A stretch of 64,000 nucleotides of DNA, from NCBI RefSeq assembly GCF_008831285.2, contig NC_045144.1, positions 16,231,858 to 16,295,857 of the forward strand, given 5' to 3'. The notes below the pieces were generated by a model that saw only the letters and a program-made list of their open reading frames with translations, did no database searches and had not been told where the DNA came from. The DNA comes from Nymphaea colorata (taxonomy: Eukaryota; Streptophyta; Magnoliopsida; Nymphaeales; Nymphaeaceae). Below, one piece after another: positions 24,906 to 35,777 of the stretch. The stretch's first letter is position 1, and each line of letters starts with the position of its first letter. The translations under genes and the position numbers were made by a program.

Positions 24906-27842
24906 AAGTTGGCGTTCCTGGATTGAAGAGTGCCAACTTGCTTCTTAATGTTTCGAACACTTCTCGTCCTAGTGACTTAGTGAACACATCTGCAACTTGC
25001 TGAGATGAAGGCACAAACTGAGTTTGAATCTCTCCACTTAGAATTTTGTCTCTGACAATATGACAGTCAATTTCAATATGCTTGGTCCGCTCATGAAACA
25101 CAGGATTGGCTGCTATGTGCATTGCGGCTTGATTATCACAAAATAAAGTGATCGGCTGTGTGTGAAATATCCCAAAATCTTGTAAAAGCTCTTTAAGCCA
25201 TATGAGTTCACATGTTGTAAGTGCAATGGATCGGTATTCAGCTTCAGCGGAAGACCTAGAAACTGTTGTTTGTTTTTTTGTTTTCCATGTAATGAGACTG
25301 TTGCCGATCATAGTGCAATATCCACTTGTAGATCTTCGAGTCATGGGACATGATGCACAATCTGAATCACAATATGCCTTAAGTTGAATGGAACCTTCTG
25401 AAGACAATAATACCCTATAGCCTGCAGTTCCCTTTAGGTACTTTAGAAGACGATTCATTACTTCTCTATGCGGGATGCGAGGTTTGCTCATAAATTGACT
25501 TAATATATGTACTGTATGTACGATATCAGGTCTAGTTATAGTCAAATATATGAGCTTACCAATGATTTTTCTGTATTGACTGGCTTCTTTGAGGACCTCT
25601 CCTTCTTCATTATCAAGCTTCAAGTGCTGTTCCATAGGAGAGTCATGTGGTTTTGCTCCCATATAGCTTGTTTCATGTAAAATATTGAGGAGATATTTCT
25701 TTTGAGATAAAAATATCCCTTTTTCAGATCTTGCGACTTTAATGCCGAGCATGTATCTAAGCTTGCCCAAGTCTTTTAACTTGAATTTTTCATTCATCAC
25801 AAATTTGAGATTCTTGATTCCCACTAAGTCGTCACCTGCAATAATTATATCATCTACATAGATTACTAGAAAGACGCTTCCTCTAGTCGTGGTTTTGGAA
25901 AATAAGGAGTAATCTGCCTTTGATTGGGAAAACCCCAAATTTGTGAGAAATGTTGTCAATTTAGAGAACCAATTTCGAGACGATTGTTTAAGTCCATAAA
26001 TGATTTGTTCAATCGACATACCATATCTTTCTCCCCTTGTCGAGTGAACCCAGGTGGCAAGTGCATATATACTTCTTCTACTAAGTCGCCATGAAGAAAT
26101 GCATTATTAACATCAACCTGAAATAGATGCCACTTCTTAATGGCTGCAAGGGCGAGCAAACAGCGGATGGTAGAAATTTTGGCAACAAGGGCAAAGGTTT
26201 CATTATAATCAACACCTTCAGTCTGAGTGTATCCTTTGGCAACAGGGGCAAAGGTTTCATTATAATCAACACCTTCAGTCTGAGTGTATCCTTTGGCAAC
26301 AAGACGAGCCTTATATCTCTCAACTGATCCATCAGATTGGTCTTTGATCTTAAACACCCATTTGCAACCGATGGGGGTTTTGTCGGGAGGTAGCTTGGTG
26401 ACCGTCCAAGTCTGGTTGTCTTGCAATGCATCAATTTCAGCACGCATGGCTTCTCGCCACTTTGGGTCCTGCATAGCTTGGCTAAAGGATGAAGGCTCAT
26501 GTTGCTCAAGTAGGGTAGTCATGAAACATTGATAATAAGAGCTGAAATTTGAGACATCAATATATGATGCAATTGGATAACGTGTACCTTTTGGTGTTGT
26601 CGAACCATCACTTGTTAACAACTTGTTGGAAACGGGTAGGGCAGAAAAACACTTGTAGTCCTTAAGGTGATTGGGCATATGGCTTGGTCGGGAAGACCTA
26701 CGGAGTTGGATGGAATCATTGGTGGTGTCGGGGTTACTAGTATCTTGGGTTTGGTTGCCTAGTTCATCACTAGGTTGAATATTGTGGTGGTCATGATTTA
26801 TTTGTAAATCAGGATTGGGATCTTGGTGTTGGGTTGGATGTGGAAAGAGCTCATGTTCGCCTAAGATTTGATCACTGAATGGTAAGGGAAGCACTACTAT
26901 TTCATCTCCATTAGTAATTTTCTCACTTTTGTAGGGAAAATAGTTTTCACAAAAACGAACATCCCTACTTGTGAACAAAACATTGTTTTCAAGATCATAA
27001 ACTTGATATGCCGCTTGTCCATATGGATATCCAAGGAAGATACATCTTCTTGCACGCATATCAAATTTATGCTTTTTGTAAATATTATGGGCATAACATA
27101 GACATCCAAACACACGTAAGTGTTTGTAATTGGGGGCTTTTTGGAACAAGATTTCATAAGGCGTTTTATTGTGAAGTGCATCGGTGGGCAACCTATTTAT
27201 CAGATAAGCTGCTGTAGTAATGCATTCTCCCCAAAATTTGATGGGCAAATTTGCTTGAAAAAGAAGGGATCGAGCCATGTTTAAAAGATCTCTATGCTTG
27301 CGTTCAACTACTCCATTTTGTTGTGGTGTCGCAACACAACTATGTTGACGATCAATTCCTTTTTCATGAAGAAAATTTTGCATATCTTGAGAAAAAAATT
27401 CTGTCTCATTGTCACTCCTAACAAGTTTAATTTTTCTTTGAAATTGATTTTCTATAAGTGTGACAAAATTTCTAATCATGCAAAAAACTTCAGATTTGTG
27501 TCTCATAAGATAGACCCATGTAGATCGAGAAAAATCGTCTACTATAGTTAAGAAATAATGTGCGCCACTTAATGAAGGTGTCTGGTAGCCTCCCCAAACA
27601 TCACAGTGAATCAATTCAAAAGGTGCATGAGTAGAGATTGAACTAGTTGGAAATGGAAGTCTAGTACTTTTAGCAACAAAGCAAGTATCACAATTATCAA
27701 ATGGCATATAAGAATCGATGAGTTTCAATCGAGATAACATAAGAAGTTTGGGATTAGAAGCATGCCCAAGTCTGAGATGCCAATGTATAGGTTTGGTTAT
27801 GGTTGTACTAACAGCAACTCTTTCTTCATTGAGGACGTACAA
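24904..27842 (-). pseudogene. Copia pol: integrase, reverse transcriptase, RNase H, with frameshifts
   Basis: The integrase shows the HHCC zinc site (HLRLGH...CDTCFVAK) and the catalytic core with CDVWG, VRSDNETEF and ERKHRDLL. The usual Asn-Gly of the second motif is Asn-Glu here. RT shows FAPVAK, FLHGDL and the YVDD catalytic site. RNase H shows CDSDCA and SSAEAEYRS. Two frame breaks are visible. One is at an A6 run (27847-27852) between protease and integrase. The other is a one-base loss near 25995-26005 inside RT, just after the RLNKS segment. A 57-bp tandem duplication also sits in RT. The product cannot be made as one polyprotein. Confidence 0.9.
26181..26294 (-). repeat. 57-bp tandem duplication within the copia RT
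   Basis: Two adjacent 57-bp units (26181-26237 and 26238-26294) differ by about one base. Each encodes the same 19 residues ending in the ETFAPVAK region. The duplication is in frame but repeats part of a conserved RT block. Confidence 0.95.
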
Positions 27843-29229
27843 ACCATTTTTTCAGTTTACCCGTTCCAATCGTAGTCGTCGAGTGACGGTCCTGCAACAA
27901 GCAAAAGTTTTCATTAAACTTTGCATCACATTTTGAGTCACTACAAAGCTTAGGTATGGAGATGAGATTGAAATGAAATGTTGGGACATATAAAACATTT
28001 TTGAGAGTAATGGTGGGGGAAATAATCACATCTCCTACATGTGAAACAGCAGTTTTAGAGCCATCGGGTAGGCTGATTGGTGGATGATCTATGATTATGG
28101 GTTGATCAAGATTAGATAAGACATTGGTGATGTGGTGTGTTGCACCGGTGTCAAGAATCCATGATTGGCTGGTTGTGGTACAAGAAATGAATGGTGGGAG
28201 CTTACCTGAAAGATTTACTTTGGGGTCATTGGTACCTCGGCTTGAGTTTTCCATGAACTCAAGAAATTTTTGAAATAACTGAGTTTGGGATTGTTCGGTA
28301 GCAGGAGACCTCGTGGCGTTCACCTTTGGCCTTGTTGATGCAATGGAAGAACCCGACTTGTTAGGAAAACCAACGAGGAAATAACATCTTGCCTTGATGT
28401 GGCCGAGTTTCCCGCAATGCTCACATTTTAGTCGAAGTCTTCCCTTCTCCTTGATTTGATTATATTTGTCTCCATCATGGGACTGAGCAGCAAGAATAGA
28501 AGTCCTTTGATCATTTTGAATAATATTAACGTCTCTTTGTTTTTCTTCTTGGATGAGAAGAGAGTACGCCTTGGCAACGGTTGGAAGAGGATCCATTAAT
28601 AAGAGTTGACTCCTAACAGCTGCATAACTATCATTGAGTCCCATTAGAAATTGCATGAGGTGGTCCTGTTGGCGGAGATCTGCAATAGTTTTCACGGACC
28701 CACAAGAACAGTTAAGAACATCGATATATAATAATGCTAATTCGTCCCACAAGCCCTTCATCTTGGTGTAGTAAGCTGCAATGGAAGATTGATGTTGCCT
28801 GCAATTTATGATTTGTTGTTGTATTTGGTATATGCGAGGTCCATTTGTTTGGGTGAATCTGGCCTCAAGGTCCCTCCAAACTTCTGCTGCCGACGTTGCA
28901 TGGATCACACTAACAGTCAAGTCTTTATGGATCGAGTTCAAGATCCATGACTGGACAAGATTGTTGCATCGCTCCCACGTGAATTTGAGAGTTGCAGGGC
29001 TCTCAGGCTTGGAGAGTGACCCATCCACAAAGCCAAGCTTGTTTTTGGCACTAAGGGCCATCATCATAGCCTTGCGCCACATAGTATAATTTTCTCCAGT
29101 TAAAGGATGAGATACAAGAGCAGTACCTGGTCCATCTGAATGATGGATATAATATGGACTTGAGCTATCAAACTCGTTAGCATAAGAAGCGTGTAACTCT
29201 TTTTCTGTTCCGTGTCTTCCTTCTGCCAT
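27826..29229 (-). CDS. Copia gag with protease start
   Basis: The frame is open from an upstream codon at 29277, but the likely start is the ATG at 29229 (MAEGRHGTEK). The protein contains the Copia-like N-terminal domain (HHSDGPGTALVS, GENYTMWRKAM), the gag core (AEVWRDLEARF) and a CX2CX4HX4C zinc knuckle (CEHCGKLGHIKARC). The aspartic protease active site DTGATHHIT follows. Its last dozen residues are out of frame because of the A-run slip at 27847-27852. Gag forms the cytoplasmic virus-like particle. It appears intact up to that point. Confidence 0.9.
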   Translation of the reverse strand: MAEGRHGTEKELHASYANEFDSSSPYYIHHSDGPGTALVSHPLTGENYTMWRKAMMMALSAKNKLGFVDGSLSKPESPATLKFTWERCNNLVQSWILNSIHKDLTVSVIHATSAAEVWRDLEARFTQTNGPRIYQIQQQIINCRQHQSSIAAYYTKMKGLWDELALLYIDVLNCSCGSVKTIADLRQQDHLMQFLMGLNDSYAAVRSQLLLMDPLPTVAKAYSLLIQEEKQRDVNIIQNDQRTSILAAQSHDGDKYNQIKEKGRLRLKCEHCGKLGHIKARCYFLVGFPNKSGSSIASTRPKVNATRSPATEQSQTQLFQKFLEFMENSSRGTNDPKVNLSGKLPPFISCTTTSQSWILDTGATHHITNVLSNLDQPIIIDHPPISLPDGSKTAVSHVGDVIISPTITLKNVLYVPTFHFNLISIPKLCSDSKCDAKFNENFCLLQDRHSTTTIGTGKLKKWFVRPQ

Positions 29230-29520
29230 TTTCTCCCTTGATTTAAATGGTCTGATCAGGAAAAATTTGGCATTCAAGGAATATCGTCCTCAACCAAGAT
29301 GGATATGACAATGAAGGCACCGGCATCCGTTGTCTCCAATTTCAGGTGTACTCTTACTGGCCATGCCGACTATCTGAACACCATCGCTGTTCCCAACGGG
29401 TCTCTCTGTGCCAGCGCCAGCAAGCAGAAGATAACGGCATTAATCAGAGGAGAGCGGACTCTACCCTGATGACATCCGGCCTACCATAATAAGGATCAAT
29501 TGGGGCACCCGATTGAAGAG

Positions 29521-29534
29521 GTGCTCTGATACCA
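29521..29534 (-). other. Copia primer-binding site
   Basis: Read on the minus strand this is TGGTATCAGAGCAC, starting at the base after the 5' LTR. It is complementary to the 3' end of initiator tRNA-Met, the common copia primer. Confidence 0.95.
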
Positions 29535-29771
29535 TGATAGACTTGTGAAAGTGAGGAACAAAAAGAAAGAGAGGAAGAAAATATCATACTTTGTATTCAT
29601 GACAGACCAACATATTTATAGTTGGTGTTACACAGTTTTGGGTAAGCCTCTCAATGAGATAACAGAGATCTTGTAGGGATTGGATCAAGCTATTGATAAA
29701 GATGAACAAAAAACTGTTGTGATACCAAGATTTTTGTTATTGAAAGTTTATCAGTTGAGATCTTTCCAACA
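29535..29771 (-). repeat. Copia 5' LTR (237 bp)
   Basis: It is nearly identical to 24660-24896. On the minus strand it drives the element; its promoter was not examined in detail. Confidence 0.95.
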
Positions 29772-30190
29772 GACAGCAGCTAAAGAAGAGGCAAAATTGT
29801 CAGAATTTCAAATGGAGTTAGTTCACCTTGCTGCAGTCCTGAATGGTGATCGTTTTCTTAGCAGCTTTCCAGACGAAATAAGCAGGAGAATGAATGTCAA
29901 AGAGGCAGATGAATATGTGAATGGTGCTGTCTCCAGATTCATGGAAGCTAGCAAAGAAGCACTGTTGAGATTTTATGGCACCATTGAAAGAAGGAGTTGG
30001 AGTCTTTACAACGTCGACGAGTGGAAGAGCATACGAATCCATTGAAGAGTATGAAGACAATCCTTCAGTAAGGAAGGCCCTGCTGGTCTGCACGGTGATT
30101 GCAGGACGAGTTCACAGACTACTTGAAAACATTCTAGAAGTGAAGGGCCAATTGGTTTTTTGTGCAAGAGAATGTATTTTCTGTAGATTA
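29772..30190 (+). pseudogene. Continuation of the captured exons, with a PARP-like end
   Basis: After the copia element the interrupted exon resumes with AAKEEAKLSEFQMELVHLA. It stays open in one frame to 30045, but after about 29980 a second frame (GVGVFTTSTSGRAYE, then RKALLVCTVIAGRVHR) looks more like protein. The LLVCTVIAGRV segment resembles the end of plant PARP-like domains (zinc-finger/PARP-like proteins). That is a memory-based match and weak. The switch of frame implies a frameshift or a join of two fragments. Confidence 0.4.
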
Positions 30191-31825
30191 TAATGGCAAG
30201 CAGGACCCTTCCGTCAAAATTAGTTTCTTGATTCTATGCGTGTATTTGTGTAGTTCTTAAACATTGAAACCTTGTTTCAAAAGTATGTTTCACTCCTTTT
30301 GTAATTACTACATATAATCATCAAGTTCTTTGTATGCAACAACAGCATCGTCATCTCCTTTATCCATACTGAGTCTCCTAATTTTTCTACCTTGCATCAA
30401 ACGGAGTCAGGTTAAATTTTTTCAGTGCATGAAATATGACCTCAAATTTCATATTTTTTTTAAAAAAAAAAAAATTTCAGGAAAATTACCACGTTAAATT
30501 CTTCCCTCATCAAACGCACCTAAAGGGTAAAGTTTTGATTTGTGTGGATTATGTGGGTCAAGTTGTGACTCGGATCTGGTTTAATTTGGGTTTGAACCGG
30601 GTTAAGACCGACTCGTATCAGTGACTCGGCCGGTTCGTGCCGATTTCGCACGCGTTTGAAAAATCGGCAGAACGCCGGTGTTTTTTTTTTTTGGCTTTTG
30701 AAATGTTGTCAAGATGAGTGATTTCCCGACGAGTTTTCCGGCACCCAAAACGCCGAGATCTTCAAGTTTCACTAGCCCATTGAGTTTCCTTCTATCTTCC
30801 CCTCAAAATCTCTGAAAAATCCGACGTTTCTGTGAAAACCGCATGATTCTTTGGCGTAGCAGCGGCGGATGCAGAGGGAGAGATTTTCCGGCGGTGTGGC
30901 AATCCTTTGGCGTTTCTCTTCCCTCTGACACCCTCACGCATACTCGAGTAAGTCTCTGTGTGGCTCTCAGAGTTTGCCGACGGTAATAAACACTATTACG
31001 ACTCCCATCGGCATCTGTCCATGCCATTTTCTGGTGACAGCTTCAAACCAACAATCGGCGGCTCCTCCGGCGTCGTCCCGGTGCCCAAATCGCTCATCAT
31101 GCGACATATGAACTCACGATCAACTTCACACACAACTCCGAGCCCTCCTCGTTCGGGTTTGACGATCGAATCAGTTGATTTGGGGAGGTACCCTGTTCCT
31201 GACAAGCGGCAGTCCATCGCTTAGGTTTGAGAGAACACCAGCAGCGATTCTGGCAACGCCAGGCGCTCAAAGGGCTCAGGCTGGAATGCCTGCGTCTTCC
31301 GAGCATATTGGTGGCTATCCCAAGCGTTTCCATCCATCCTCAACTGCGATTGATCGGATTTGTTCACCTCCGTTTCTACGGGTCGTGACTCCGGTGAACC
31401 AGTTTCATCCCATCCATCGGCGACGCTACTGGCAACCACCGACCACCCCACTACTCAGGCCGACTCTCCGTCGTCGGGCGACCGTGTTGGACCACTGCCC
31501 GACTGGAGAGACGATTCCCACCAGCCGGAATCTCAATGCAACCGGTTGCCTCCCTGTGGCGGTGCTTCTGCAAGCGAGGGCGTCCCTCAACTCCGCCGGC
31601 AGCGTACACTCTCGAACCTCCAGCCAGCTTCCCCGTACATCATCCTCCGGTCATCTCATTTTCTCAAAGAATAGAAAATAAGTCTTATGTGACGCAGTAA
31701 CTTAATGATATGATCAGAAAATAAGTTTATCCAGCTAAATACTTATTAATGTAAGCTATTTTTTCTTTTTTTTTTATGGCATTTCAAAACTGTCTGATTA
31801 ATAATGGGAAAAGAGAGATGCAGAT

Positions 31826-32174
31826 ATGGATGTCAATATTAAATCAGATTTAAATTCATATCCGACCAAACTATTCTAAAAAATCAGGTATGAAAAAATT
31901 TTGATATCTGAGTAAGAAAGTAGATCAGATTCGAGTTTTAGAAATAACATTCAATCGGATTCAGCTAACTTCAGATTTAGATTTAAGTAAATATCCAATG
32001 ATATATAGATTCCGACTCGAATCAAATATAGTTTTAAATAAATATCCTATTCAGATTATGAATTTGGATAAGATATAGATTTTTCATTTGTATTCAAATT
32101 TGAATATAAGAATGTCCAAAAAACCAGGTATGTTCTTGAACATATCTGATTTGATTCTGATCCATTGACATTGC
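31826..32174. mobile_element. Degraded hAT-like repeat
   Basis: The segment begins GGATGTCAAT and ends ATTGACATtgc, with the same ATCAGATTTRAATTC-type interior as the element at 18203-18768. It has no ORF and the ends are imperfect. Confidence 0.35.
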
Positions 32175-34574
32175 TAGATGTAGATTTCTTACTGAGACTT
32201 TATTACATGTTCTCAATTCAACTTTATAAATTCAATGGATATGCCATTTATTTTTTGATAAGGAAAACCTAACCCTAGCTTTTAACTGGTAAACATCGTA
32301 TCAAATATATGATAATGAATGATCTGTTGTGATTTGAGAAATTAACTTAAATAATTACCAACTTTCTGTTTAGATGGGAATCTAGTGACTGGATATTCTT
32401 AAATATTTATATACAAGCAATTCAAACCCAACCCTAACCAGATCCACAAAGGAAGATCCAATATCCAAATGGATCATGATGCATCAGAATCCTTTCACCT
32501 TGGTGCACCGACCAGTTATATGCCAGAATCCTATTGTTCCCTGGATTTAGAGTTGATTTGTCAGTAATCCAAATCAGGTTAAACCACATTCTATAATTTA
32601 ATTAGTCATATTTCTCAAGATTTAAGTTTAACTACTTTTCGTCAGCATTAGCTCAGCCCTAGAGACCATGCAATACTTAATTAAGTATTAGAAGATGCAT
32701 TCACTTCTTTTCATTATGAAAGAGACTTAAATTTTTGCTTAGAATATTAGCTGCATTGATCAATATAATAATAGAATGACCTTGATGCCATAAATTCTAA
32801 CCCCTAGTTTCTTATTCGTCAATTAATGATATGATGCGATATGATAACAATATTTTTTTTTGCCTGGAAGCAGGTCATGTTGAATCAGGTTTGCCTCCTT
32901 GTTTATTTTATTTTTACAAATTAAATAGACATAAATTGAACCCCCCCACGACTTATACTTCCTAAAAATCCGGGTTGAGATAAGAAAGCTTAAAAAAATT
33001 CTTTCTTTGGCAAAGTCATCCCTGTTTTATGAACTATATTGCAAAATACCACCTAGCTTTTGCGATTATGCAGATAGCTTCCATTATCTGCTGCTGCATG
33101 AAATTGTTGCTGAAGAAGTGTTAAACTATGGTCAGTGCTTTACACATTGGTTAGGATTTGTTTGACAGTTGGTGTATGAAAGATTGAAGCAAATTAATAA
33201 AACATTAAAATTAGGTGCTCATAAATATGTGACAATATATACGGCAGATTTACGAAACAATAACAAAGTGTTTTATTTGCCAAATGAGCTCTTAAATAAC
33301 CAAACAGATCTTCTGCCTGGATTACCTGCTAGGAACCCTAATTTTCGTTTGAGTTGTATTTGTGATAAAAAATTAATAATATGGATGAAATTTCCACATT
33401 CAAAAAATTTTAAAGCAATATAGAAAACAAGTGAGGGTTTTAGATGAACGGTTAACATTCTTTAACGCTGATTTGAAGTAGAAAGAGAAAAATATTGTGT
33501 TTAATTTCGTTGTTATAGTTCTAAAAATGTTGATCACATCACATGCATGTGGTTAATTTTGTGAAAGATCACTGGAATATACGACTGTCGACTATAAAGC
33601 TTAGACACAAAATTAATCATCTCTGCAAAATATTTACAAGGAGAGACTTCCCATTTATCTAACTATATGGTTCATCTCAGCAGCAGTTTTTGCAAATTAA
33701 AGTTGCCAAAAGATAAAATACATAAATCAATGACTGTTCTCTAATTTAAATACGTAGAAGACAAAGTCCTATGACATATTGAATGACCGAAGATAGAAAG
33801 CTAGGTGAGTCCGTTGATTATTGACTTGCACCCATAGAACCGAAGGTCTAGCGTTGTGTATACTTTAAGAAAATGACGCACTCATGCATTAAAGTGAGTG
33901 AATTGAATTTGTCCTACACCTTATAGGCAGAGCCGCAGATGTATTCCAATATTATAATAAATCATTCTATACTTAAAATATTAAAACCGGACCTATTTGG
34001 AGAGAGTCGTATAGAGATGAGAGCATCCTGTTCTACGAATTTGTCAATGAATCTAAACAAATTTTTTTATTACATGCATGAAACAATATGTTACTGTTTC
34101 CAAACAACTCTTGGAGAAACCCTAAAAAGAAGTTGGCTTAGAACATCGAAAGATACACCGCGGACTCATAAGCTCTCGTCTTTAAACCTTACATTTATGA
34201 ATTTGATGTAACATATTTTTGCTGCTACGTGCGACAAAAAATTCAAGCTACCCACGCATGGGACCTTTGATCTTACCTTTTTACACTAGCAAAATGCATG
34301 ATCTAAGATTATAAACGAAAGAATTCCATAAACCTCAGATCTTAAGTTTAATTGGCGTCAGACTAGATCAGAAATAATTATCAAGTACCTCTGAAGAAAT
34401 TTCTTAGAGATGTCCATAATTTCATACCATATACATACACGCTTGAAAGCTTATATATCAAAGAAATTTGCCACACTAACGCAACTAAAATTGCAGAGAA
34501 CAAACCTTGTCCTATGGTTACGGGTGCTGGTATAGACGCAGATGTAGTAAAAAAAAAAAAAGATACAAATGCGG

Positions 34575-34577
<3 letters not shown>

Positions 34578-34637
<60 letters not shown>
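34578..34637. repeat. (TA)n microsatellite
   Basis: About 30 TA units run without interruption. Confidence 0.95.
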
Positions 34638-34643
<6 letters not shown>

Positions 34644-35777
34644 GTTTAGTAGTCTTCTTTGTCTATATTTACATATAATAAACTTGTGTTTGTATTAGAA
34701 CTAGTTTGGACATGTGTATGTTTAAGAACACTTTTGCCTCGATATGATTGATCGAATCAAACATGATGTGTCTAAAGAACACCTAACACCAGCGCCGATA
34801 TACACAATACGTGCATACAAGAACAGCAGCCATTTAAAAGCACCTACGTACGTGACATGGACGTTTAAGGAGTTTTTTCAAAGTGAACAACGTCCTCCTT
34901 ACTTTTCAGAAGGAGGGCCCTCGTGTGGCGGTAAAGGGATTCCTCCGACTAGGAGACGTCGTCTCTAAGTTACGAACTTGTGACCATGGCGGCGACTCGA
35001 TTTGACTTCTGGAACGATGCTTTAATGAAGGTCGAGAAAAGTGGACCTTTTTTAATCCTGCAGTTCTTTGAAAACTGGAGTTTAAAAAATCTTGTGACAG
35101 CAAGGTTCTGACGGAAGATTTGGTTTTCCTGAATCACTAATAAGAAATTCCGGACCCCGCGCTTTTCATGGTCTTAAATTTTCCGGTCAATGCGCTACCC
35201 AACTCCCTTTCTTTCTCTTTCGTTTCTTAATAAAGAAGAAAAAGCGAAAGGATGAGATTTCCAGCCACTTTCGTGTGCATGTTGCTCTCTGACTTCGTTA
35301 TCCTCCGTTCAGTTTTTTACAAAACAATGTACAATTATGAGGAGGAGAAGAAGAAGAAGAAGAAGCAGACAGCCGTGGGAACTCCAGGCAGTCTACTATT
35401 GCGTGCATGTTCCACATCAATGGCGCCAGTAGATCAGAAGATGGAAGAAAAGTTAAAATATCACTTTCTCCTGTACACACAGAAATCCATACGTTTCTCA
35501 TGGAGAAGACAGATACCCAACTTACTAAGACTAGTACATGTGACAATCTGTACATAATCTTTCTTCTGAGAGGAGGAAACCCTCAAAAAAAGAAAAAAAA
35601 AGAAAAAGAAAAAGGGGAAAGAAAAAAAAGTATAATCTTTATTCCATGCATGAAATGGAAGAATGGAAAAATGGGTAGCTGTTTTTTTCTTCAAAATTGA
35701 ACCTGAGGAAGGGAACTGAATAATTATGACAGCTGCTGTAATGTGTAACAGTGAAATCTGGACTCCAATTTCTTCAT

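Larger units (their letters stand above)
24660..29771 (-). mobile_element. Ty1/copia LTR retrotransposon, complete in structure
   Basis: The element has two 237-bp LTRs, TG...CA ends and a GACAG target duplication. Its primer-binding site TGGTATCAGAGC is complementary to initiator-methionine tRNA (29534 downwards). A polypurine tract GAAGGGGAG lies next to the 3' LTR (about 24897-24905). Domain order gag, protease, integrase, RT, RNase H marks it as Ty1/copia. The short LTRs suggest an Ale/Retrofit-like lineage, which is inference. Two frameshifts and a 57-bp duplication damage pol. Two LTR differences in 237 bp imply a recent insertion. Confidence 0.96.
23834..30520. mobile_element. Candidate gene-fragment-capturing element (PIF/Harbinger-like ends) with nested copia
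   Basis: The left end reads GGGGGTGTTTGAT after a TAA. The right end, read inward on the minus strand, is GGTGCGTTTGAT after TTA, so the element is flanked by TAA on both sides, the 3-bp target preferred by PIF/Harbinger elements. Subterminal ATCAAACGG motifs occur at both ends. Without the nested retrotransposon it is about 1.6 kb. It carries the 5' end of a Di19 gene joined to intron-bearing exons of one or more other genes. The inverted repeats are short and imperfect, so a Helitron, a MULE or a chance arrangement remain possible. Confidence 0.4.
30524..35770. other. Gene-free stretch
   Basis: The part at about 30640-31680 is GC-rich and CpG-rich, with leader-like sequence and overlapping ORFs on both strands (for example 30958-31224 and 31175-31681). 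None shows a domain I recognise. From 31690 to 35150 the DNA is AT-rich with a hAT-like repeat near 31828-32172 and a TA microsatellite. At 35330-35370 and 35585-35625 there are GAA- and A-rich tracts close to the WRKY 3' end. No gene is supported. Confidence 0.5.

Noticed and set aside
31175-31681. Plus-strand ORF of 168 codons in the GC-rich island
   Set aside because: GC-rich DNA keeps several frames open by chance; no domain or splice pattern was found.
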